Below, one piece after another: positions 57,051 to 64,000 of a DNA stretch of 64,000 nt (positions are counted from its first letter, which is position 1; every line of letters starts with the position of its first letter). Below the pieces are notes generated by a model. It was not told the DNA's origin and made no database searches. It worked only from the letters and a program-made list of their open reading frames with translations. The DNA is from Leucocoprinus leucothites (lineage: Eukaryota > Basidiomycota > Agaricomycetes > Agaricales > Agaricaceae). The position numbers and the translations under genes were made by a program. The stretch spans positions 3,038,001-3,102,000 of the forward strand of contig JAACJO010000001.1 in assembly GCA_013368445.1 (NCBI GenBank), in the 5' to 3' direction.

Positions 57051-57850
57051 TTGATAGCAGCAGTGCAGCCTGTTGGAACAAGAAGGGGAATCCGACGCGA
57101 TCAAATGTACAGGACTCTTTATATACTATGGGCAATTGAACGAGGTCTACATCATCTTCGGCAATCCCTGGGCTTTGAACCCGACTCATAAACCGTAATC
57201 AGTGAATTGGTTTACCACAGCGCTCCCACTCCAGTATCAAATCATGATATCGCAACGTCGACCAGTGATCAATGCTTTCCGGTGAAACGGATTTGGCACC
57301 AAACCTCAATGTCTTATAATGCTACACATAGAACCGTCCTGAGAAGAGTGATGGCGTTGTAGAGAAAGAACCTATCGCTGATTTGATCCTGTGATTCTTG
57401 GACTGAATTATAAGTACGACTCTACTAGGGGCGGCGAAACAGGAATTGGGATAAACCCTCAGCATTCGGATCTGTGCTGGAGTGTCATACAGTGCAGTCC
57501 AAGTGTGACTTGTAAAAACTTGGGGCGAGGTAGCACAAAGAGTTGGCAGAATCGTGTACTTGCGATGTCTTACCTGATTTCACCTTTTAACTGAAGGCCT
57601 GAGGTTCGACTCTGATCTTCACACGCGAATGACGCATCGCTGCACAGTGTCTGAAATTATATGTATCTCCAGGTACACGCCCGCTTCCCAGGAATGAGGA
57701 CAACACCATAACGTCAGATTTTCTGATTCAATCTTTCGGCTCTGGTCAACGAACCAATAGTTAGATGTAATACAGTAACACTAGCCTACAGCGGATTGTA
57801 AAGCTGTGAACAAGGAATTCGGCATCTACTTTTCCAGGACCGCAGGGGCA
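55618..57850. repeat. Tandem duplication, copy with DUF6534-C (2.23 kb)
   Basis: Second copy of the direct repeat, 55618-57850. Its left edge TCCTGCTCC equals 53345 in copy B, and its right edge CAGGGGCA equals 55617. The last 25 bases are the coding end of the O-methyltransferase gene. Confidence 0.85.
57118..57125 (-). promoter_or_regulatory. TATA box of DUF6534-C
   Basis: TATATAAA on the minus strand about 68 bp upstream of the start at 57050. It is preceded by TCAAATGTACA-type sequence that is shared with gene B. Confidence 0.5.
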
Positions 57851-59726
57851 AATTCAACGACACTTGACTCCCCCATGTCCCAAATTTTGACCAAATCTAG
57901 GCCAACACTTTTTCCAATTTGAATAAAATCGTCGAAGGTCCTCTCTCGACCGTTTAGTAGGACCATCATTATCGCATCGGTGTAGAATTGGCGTATCCGA
58001 CCAACGCCGTAGTTAGGCAGCAGGGGTGGGTCTGCTTGCTTTAAGGTGAACTCATCATCTGACCCACTCTGAGTGGGACTTTGGATAATGTAATCCTCTA
58101 CTCCATTTGTCAGTCTGAAACTGATTTATATTTGATCATAATAAAATTTGACGAACGAACGAGGACCCGACTGGTTGGAGACATGACACTGCGGACGTTT
58201 GAAAGTACCTTGATTGCAACTTCGTCTGACATTAGGTGGCTGGGATATAGTACCATCAGCGATGAAAAAAGGAACGCCGCTAGGAACGTACATCACATTC
58301 TTCAGCTAAGCAAATATAGAGTGAGGAGATTGGCCGCGAATAGAGGGAGCACAACATACAAGGTATATGTCACAGTGGGCAATAGGCTTCTCGGCAAATA
58401 TGTCAATGGGTTTGAACTGAATCCTACCATCAGCAATGGCCTCAGGACAGTCCTTCGGCCATATGTCCTTCTCAGCTTGTTCTATGCGTTCAGGAAGGTC
58501 TTGTAATTTCAAGTTAAGATTTTTATAACGCTTGCATAGCTGCATGGAGATATGGCCTACGCCTCCTCCGATGTCATTGACGGTAGTACCTTGACCGAGT
58601 TTGTCCCAGGGATAGCCTAGAGAAGTACTCGGAAAGGGGTTTTAAGTATCCACATGATCCTCGCTTACCTGTGACAATGGCGCTCGAGTCGCATGCAGCG
58701 TTCCATCCAATCATGGCTTTCCCGAACCGAGCACCTTGTTCGGCTGCTTTCGGGTTATCGTTCTGTTTTCTCGGTCAATGACGGTGCAAGCACGGAGCCG
58801 GACGCTTGTTGCCCACAGGCTAAATGGTGGGCACCTACCCCTTCAAAGTAACGAAACATGGGATCTGGAGTACCGAGGGCATAGTTGAATGGCGATCGCT
58901 CTGTTGCGTCGGAGAAACCCCATTCTGGGTCCAACAGGGTATCAGCGAGATGGACTGCAGACTTGTTTGTAGGCTCATCAGAACTGTGGAGTGACGGATT
59001 TTCGAATATTGAGCTATTTATTTCACGTGACGAAAAATGATGCGGTACCCACATATGCCATCCCATGCTGGACAGAGGATCCGAGCTGAGAAGGAGCATA
59101 CTAAGGCGGTTGTTTGCAAACGTGTCCTTTGAAACTGGTCAGGCTGTTAGTAGAGAGTTTGTCGGTACTTGAAGTCGATGAATGAACCTTCACGGAATAT
59201 ATGCTGTGAACACAATGTCCGCAGAATCCTCGCTAGCTTCTTCTCTTCGATCTTGCACCGTTTACTAATTTCTGAGATGTGTAGTCCAGCTGGTTCATCG
59301 AGCAGGACGTCCGCAACTTGTGCTCGCAGGACAACACTGAGATAAGCTGTCTGATAAATCTAATATCACCGCAGCCAATGTTAATTTATGTTTCGCAAGA
59401 CAATTGAGAAACTCACATTCAGGTGCCTCTAGTGTATGTCATGAGCCTCGTTATCTCCTGTGTCTAAAGCAAAGGAAGCTACTCACGTTCAGGATCGTAT
59501 AATTTGGTCGTACTAGTGTTGCACACAGCTGCGCACACGCTCCTTCTAGAGTTTGAACTGCCTGTCTGACGTCGAGGGGATATATTTCGTTATCTAGTGG
59601 ATGTGGTTCAGTGTCACTGAGGGGTGGGACATATGGCTTGGCAGGATTGGCCGTATAATAAGTCTCGATTTTTCCTGCCGCGCCAGCAATGAGAGAGACC
59701 AAGCTAGAGATGTTCGCCTGTTCCAT
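57826..59726 (-). CDS. SAM-dependent small-molecule O-methyltransferase
   Basis: COMT-like methyltransferase, often found in secondary metabolism or phenol detoxification. Start MEQANISSLVSLIAGAAGKI (59726), then DVRQAVQTLEGACAQLCATL, a winged-helix dimerisation part (LRAQVADVLLDEPAGLHISE, ISKRCKIEEKKLARILRTL, HIFREVS), FNYALGTPDPMFRYFEG-type middle, EQGARFGKAMIGWNAACDSS, the SAM motif DIGGGVGHISMQL, LKLQDLPERIEQAEK, RIQFKPIDIFAEKP, CDIYL joined to LKNVIHLMSDEVAIKVLSNV, RSVMSPTSRVLV, an intron, DYIIQSPTQSGSDDEFT, PPLLPNYGVG and ERTFDDFIQIGKSVGLDLVK, ending EFAPAVLEK at 57826. The frame remains open when four short introns are removed. The final 25 bases are duplicated at 55593-55617. Substrate unknown. 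Confidence 0.85.
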
Positions 59727-61706
59727 GGAGATGGTTTGCTGACTTTATTGGTGTTCTAGACCAGAGTGAAGCAATTTTATAATGGAGGTGCTTGGGAAAA
59801 TGATGTAGGAAAACGAGACCGAGAACGGGTTTCCTGAAAACCGACATCATAGAGTTGAAGCCACAGTGATAATGGATTGGGGAACCACCCGCCAATAAAG
59901 CGGTAAAACCATCCCGGAGCTTGCTTGCATAGCTAAGTAACTTTGCGACTTTGGCGGGACTTTGATTAGACCGGATAGAGCATGTAAGTATAGATGTGTA
60001 TCAAACTTCTTGGGACTTCGTCTGCTGAGCATTTTTTTTTGTAAGCGACGTTGATTGAAATACCATCAGCTGTGATGGTCGCTTGGTTCGCATCAATCAA
60101 CGCGGCTACTAGTATTGAAATCTCCGGATGACAAGAAAGGTTCCATACAAATGAATAGGTTGGAAGTATGCCTGAATCTAATCAGGAAGGTGAACTCGGC
60201 TTGACAATGTCAAGTGGAGGGAATATAGATTTATAACAATATTATCACTCACGAGAAATCGGGAACCCACGAAATCCACACACCTTGTGAGTAGTTCTAC
60301 ACAATCCTGCGTCGGTTCCCAGATACGCACATGTCAAGAACGATGGTTCGCGCTGTCATAGACACTCCTACTTCTGTACCGAACTACAGGGGACGGCCAC
60401 TGGGGAGTACCTCCAGGCTGGTAGCTTGACCGTACCTATTTGGTCACGTAAAGCCGATACCCCGATCTGTCGAGAATTTCAAGACGATTAGTAGCCCGTC
60501 TGGCGAGCCTCAAGGTCTCAGTTTGTATTGGAGATCCAAATGCCCGCGCAATTAGCTGTGAGAGCTTTCTTGGCCCTGAGAACGACTGGGAAATATCGGT
60601 AGTTCAATGAATACCGGTCAACGGAAGAATCGGAACTGGAAGGGGATACAAAACTTGGATCGGAGACGTCAGTCACGCTATCGCACGCAGTAGTAAAGTC
60701 ACTGCCTTGGTATTCCCAAAGTCGTCCACGGGTTTCACATGAGGGCTATTTTCCCTCACAGCGTCTAGTGTCTCGATGGTGAAACCTCAAGTATAAAGCA
60801 GCCAACGGTAGTTTTCCCATCGTTAAACTCGAGCTTGAGGGCACATCCACAAACCAGTGGTACGTCAGTGGAATCTGTCGAAGAGGCGTACAACCTTGTT
60901 ATATCAATTTAATGGATCGGACCTCGAGAAGGGTTGTCCGTGATAGAGCTAATATTATAAGGGTTGTTTAGCCCGAAACACCCGTAACGAGGCGGTCTGA
61001 TCAAATCAGTATGTTAGCCTGTTGCTCTAGTGATTCTAGTGACTCATACATGGTGTCCGTGAACTGCATCAAGATAAGGCAGGAGGAGATACTGGGCGGA
61101 GTAAGAATGGTCCTTCATCGTGGGCGCAAGAATAACAAATCAAATGCACGTCCAGTCATTAACTACTTTCTTTGAGCGTCCTTTCTTACCCCTAATCACT
61201 AAAGAGTGGCTCAAATCCAAATAAGGTTTAGAGATTTCGAACAAATTTGCCCTTCCCAAGACCAAACTTCCATGCATTTAGACATGTACACCTGATGGGT
61301 ATACTGACGGGGGCGATTCCGGATAAAGATTCGAAGTGCTGATTTGGGTAATTATTGTTTCACCCAGAATATGATGATGTGCTTGATACACTCTGCAGAC
61401 TTCCACCATCTGATGGAGAGTGACATTAGATCATGTGTACTGTCAAAATACTGTCAAGTAAACTAATGACCTTCGACTCGGTGAACTCGTTTCCCTCCTT
61501 CAAGCAATGTCACGCCGGACATGATCTCCAATAGACACGGAGGAATCGCTGTTATTCAATTGCATTCGACTCCCATGATGGGAGCTCCATCACTCTCGAC
61601 GTAGGTATTTAAAAATGATCTCGGTTTGTGGTGGCTCATATAAACTGAACATTGTTGCATAATTCCGCGGCTAGTCCCCCTAACCAGTCAATCACACGCG
61701 ACGTCC
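59727..61706. other. Gene-poor 2-kb stretch
   Basis: No supported exon, RNA gene, repeat or transposon end was recognised. It must include the promoters of the divergent O-methyltransferase and DUF6534-D genes. A T run (60031-60040) is present. Confidence 0.45.
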
Positions 61707-63412
61707 ATGTCAAGCCAACTACCCCCTGTAGCTAATCCATATCTAATGTAAGCTAGCGCTATATCTCAGCAGGGATCACGACCGCACTGAAGCGACCGAA
61801 CCTACATTAGCTCAGGACCGCCGGTCAGTCCATTCAGGAGGGTCTCTTGAGAATTCACTTCAACTGGAAATATGGTTGTAGGTAATCGGGATTTCTCTGA
61901 ACTGGTGGCTCTATGGTATCCTTTTGATGCAATATTGTACGTCTCGTGTCAATCAATGAATTACTTGTTCCCTCACTGATTTTTCCTGAAGTCATATATG
62001 TAAACAAAGCCAGCAAGATGGATGGGAAGCTTCTTCAAGGAGTAGGTATGTAAATCAGCCTCTTCTTTCATAGCGGATTTATCAATATCGTTTCCCAGTA
62101 CATTTCCTGTTTCTTTTCGAAACCGCTCAGACTATGATGACTATGGGGGACTTCTTCTTTTGGTTTGTTCAAAACTTTGGTGATCTCAGCAAGTTGTTTG
62201 AGTTCCACCTTGGAGCTTTTGATGGTCCGTTCATGGACGCTGTCATTGCAGTTACCGTGCAGTTTGTGTATTGTTGGAGGTTGTGGAAAATTGGGCAATG
62301 GAAGGTGGTGCCGATAGGAGCCGCATTGGTTGAGTGCCCACCTTTATTACCGTTATTCATACTCATATACCCTCTTTCGGATAGCTTGCGGCAACCTCCT
62401 GTATCGGTGGTATGATTGCGGGCATTCATGTAAGTTTATCTCACTCTCTCCACGAAGTCCCTTTGTTCACAAATCCCAGAGCACGATAGACCCAACCAAC
62501 CATGACAAACCTGCCCTCTATGTGAGTCATCACTATTCTTCACCCCGAAGTCTAAGTGTAAATCCAAAACCATTAGATCTGGCTACTCGCGACTGCTGTC
62601 ACCGACATTGTGCTCGCCGGATCGATGGTCTACCTGGTATACAATATTTTGTTACCTACCTCCGAGAATTCTTGGATTAATCTCGTTCCCAAAGCTCATG
62701 AAGTACAGAGTAAACCATGCGAGCCAGAGCACTACATTGGCCATTATAAAGCGGATCCTCTTATTAACGCTGGAAACCAATGCTCTCACCGGTGGGTAGA
62801 AAACTTGACCTTTTGCCATCACTGACTTGTATCTTTCAATCAGCTGCGGGGGCGATCACGCTTGTCACCTTCTTCCTGGCCCCGGCAGTCGCGCCTCCTG
62901 TAAGATCTTCTACTTAGAATATGTTACCTCAAAAAATAATTTTATGCACTACCCCTTCACAGAAGACGAACTTATTTATGGTCCTGTAAGTTCTCCACTG
63001 CGACTGATCGAGAGAACTATGTTACTAATTCATTTTTACTAAGGGGATTTACACTTGGGAAATTGTATGTGCATCAATCACTACCTTTGTAAATTGCACA
63101 GTCAATGATTATCATAACATTTACAGGTACAGCAACTCCTTCATGGTGCTCCTCAATCAACGTGTCTATTATGAGGCGCCTGGCGGGGTCAAGGATAACG
63201 AAACCTTCAGCTCCTCTAGCCACAGGAGCAGAGGGATTTCGTCGCGCAACCAGGAGTTCGGCATTTCTAGTCAGAATCAAGCCGCGGGACAAATTTCTGT
63301 GATACGGTTCGTGGAAACAAGGTCGGATGAGCCTATGGCACTCGAGATGGGCAATATACATGGGACGAAAGATGACCAAGATCTTAAACCTGTCCCCCGC
63401 ACCTATGTGTGA
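61707..63412 (+). CDS. DUF6534-type integral membrane protein, copy D
   Basis: A more divergent member on the plus strand. Likely start MSSQLPPVANPYL (61707); the first two introns are uncertain. Clear exons follow: VIGISLNWWLYGILLMQY, IYVNKASKMDGKLLQGV, HFLFLFETAQTMMTMGDFFF, WFVQNFGDLSKLFEFHLGAF, DGPFMDAVIAVTVQFVYCWR, LAATSCIGGMIAGIH, WLLATAVTDIVLAGSMVYL, LMKYRVNHASQSTTLAIIKR, LLLTLETNALT, AGAITLVTFFLAPAVAPP and YSNSFMVLLNQRVYYEAPGG. The hydrophilic tail (SSSSHRSRGISSRNQEF) ends RTYV at 63412. Helix order and the LETxxLT and YSNSxxxxLNxR motifs match the family. It shares less with B and C than they share with each other. Role unknown. Confidence 0.7.
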
Positions 63413-64000
63413 CCGGGGCTCCTTGTAACCTGGCCTGCGTCATTATGAATTTCCGAACACTTTGCATTACCCTATTGTTACTAGCTCATGAAACCAGAAT
63501 CGTGGCATTCTCAGTTACTATGTGTGACCACAGACTCTGAGCCGAAACAACAAGTCAGGTACTGATGAGCCTGGACACATACAAGAATGATACCAAGCGG
63601 GGACAAGCATCAGAGGAAAAAAGCTCGGGGAAAACCTCCACATGAAGATTCAGCAGTTAGTCGTCTTCTCTGCCTAGAAACGGCTCTTCTTCTTTACACT
63701 CCAGCACCTACTGTCTCATCATTATTTACACAGCTTTCGGCTCTGTGTTATGCAATGCCTCAGCTTGTTGAGCAAACTTGAGCTTATGCGCAAACAAGGG
63801 AGAATCTGATACCTAGCTAAGAATAGTATTTTTGAGGGGACTACGGGGCCGAGGAGATGATAGATCCCTCGCCGTTCATCGCGTGCCTAGAATTATCGAA
63901 ACCTTAATAGACCGACTTCAGTACACGCCCGCTTCGCGATCATAAATCTCGGACTCAATGATTGGGGAACTTAGGGGTGCATCGAAGTTGATTCCTGATT
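63413..64000. other. Window end, no gene seen
   Basis: About 590 bp after the DUF6534-D stop. Only short open frames without recognisable content. Confidence 0.4.

Noticed and set aside
58081..58506. 141-codon plus-strand frame
   Set aside because: It is antisense to O-methyltransferase exons that are well supported on the minus strand (LKNVIHLMSDEVAIK, DIGGGVGH).
1..64000. CRISPR arrays, prokaryotic operons, rRNA genes or LTR retrotransposons
   Set aside because: The window is eukaryotic; no spaced direct repeats, no rRNA-like sequence and no reverse-transcriptase or integrase coding was seen.

Overview
The window is nuclear DNA of a filamentous basidiomycete, most likely a mushroom-forming agaricomycete. 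Genes are dense and cut by many 45-65 nt GT-AG introns. Actin, Nep1, Rpn10, Sec14, eL18 and Nop9 are intact or nearly so, and there are families typical of wood- or litter-decay Agaricomycetes: a CYP63-like P450, GH92 mannosidases, four DUF6534 membrane proteins, MARVEL-like and CipC-like proteins. A nuclear tRNA-Leu(CAG) with a short intron is present, so CTG is presumably read as Leu. Species cannot be named from the sequence alone.

Layout. 1-8.6 kb: two head-to-head secreted GH92 alpha-mannosidase paralogs, the left one cut by the window edge. 9.8-10.6 kb: a MARVEL-like membrane protein. 11.4-23.1 kb: housekeeping block with Nop9, an F-box/LRR protein, a doubtful small gene, a nucleostemin/Grn1-type GTPase, a Tra2-like SR protein and, divergently, ribosomal protein eL18. 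23.7-25.7 kb: secreted glycoside-hydrolase-like protein. 26.5 kb: tRNA-Leu. 27.3-28.7 kb: DUF6534 gene A. 30.8-37.0 kb: actin, P450, Rpn10. 37.35-43.09 kb: a tandem segmental duplication carrying two CipC-like genes, with a 482-bp MITE in the second unit. 43.4-46.1 kb: a MYND-type zinc-finger locus built of two repeated modules with one frameshift. 47.4-49.0 kb: Nep1/Emg1. 50-51.1 kb: TPR gene plus a degenerate copy. 51.9-53.1 kb: Sec14 with a one-base frameshift in a C run. 53.3-57.85 kb: DUF6534 genes B and C, made by a 2.25-kb tandem duplication. 57.8-59.7 kb: O-methyltransferase. 61.7-63.4 kb: DUF6534 gene D.

Functional themes. Four genes (Nop9, Grn1-type GTPase, eL18, Nep1) serve ribosome biogenesis. 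The remainder is a mosaic of accessory families evolving by local duplication. The most informative observation is that the DUF6534 duplication breakpoints can be read to the base: copy C lost its own C-terminus and ends with the last residues and stop codon of the neighbouring O-methyltransferase, in frame. I did not find a clearly new defence, toxin or mobile system. The unusual items are structural: microexons, start-codon-only exons, the MITE, the fusion tail, and frameshifts that may be assembly errors.
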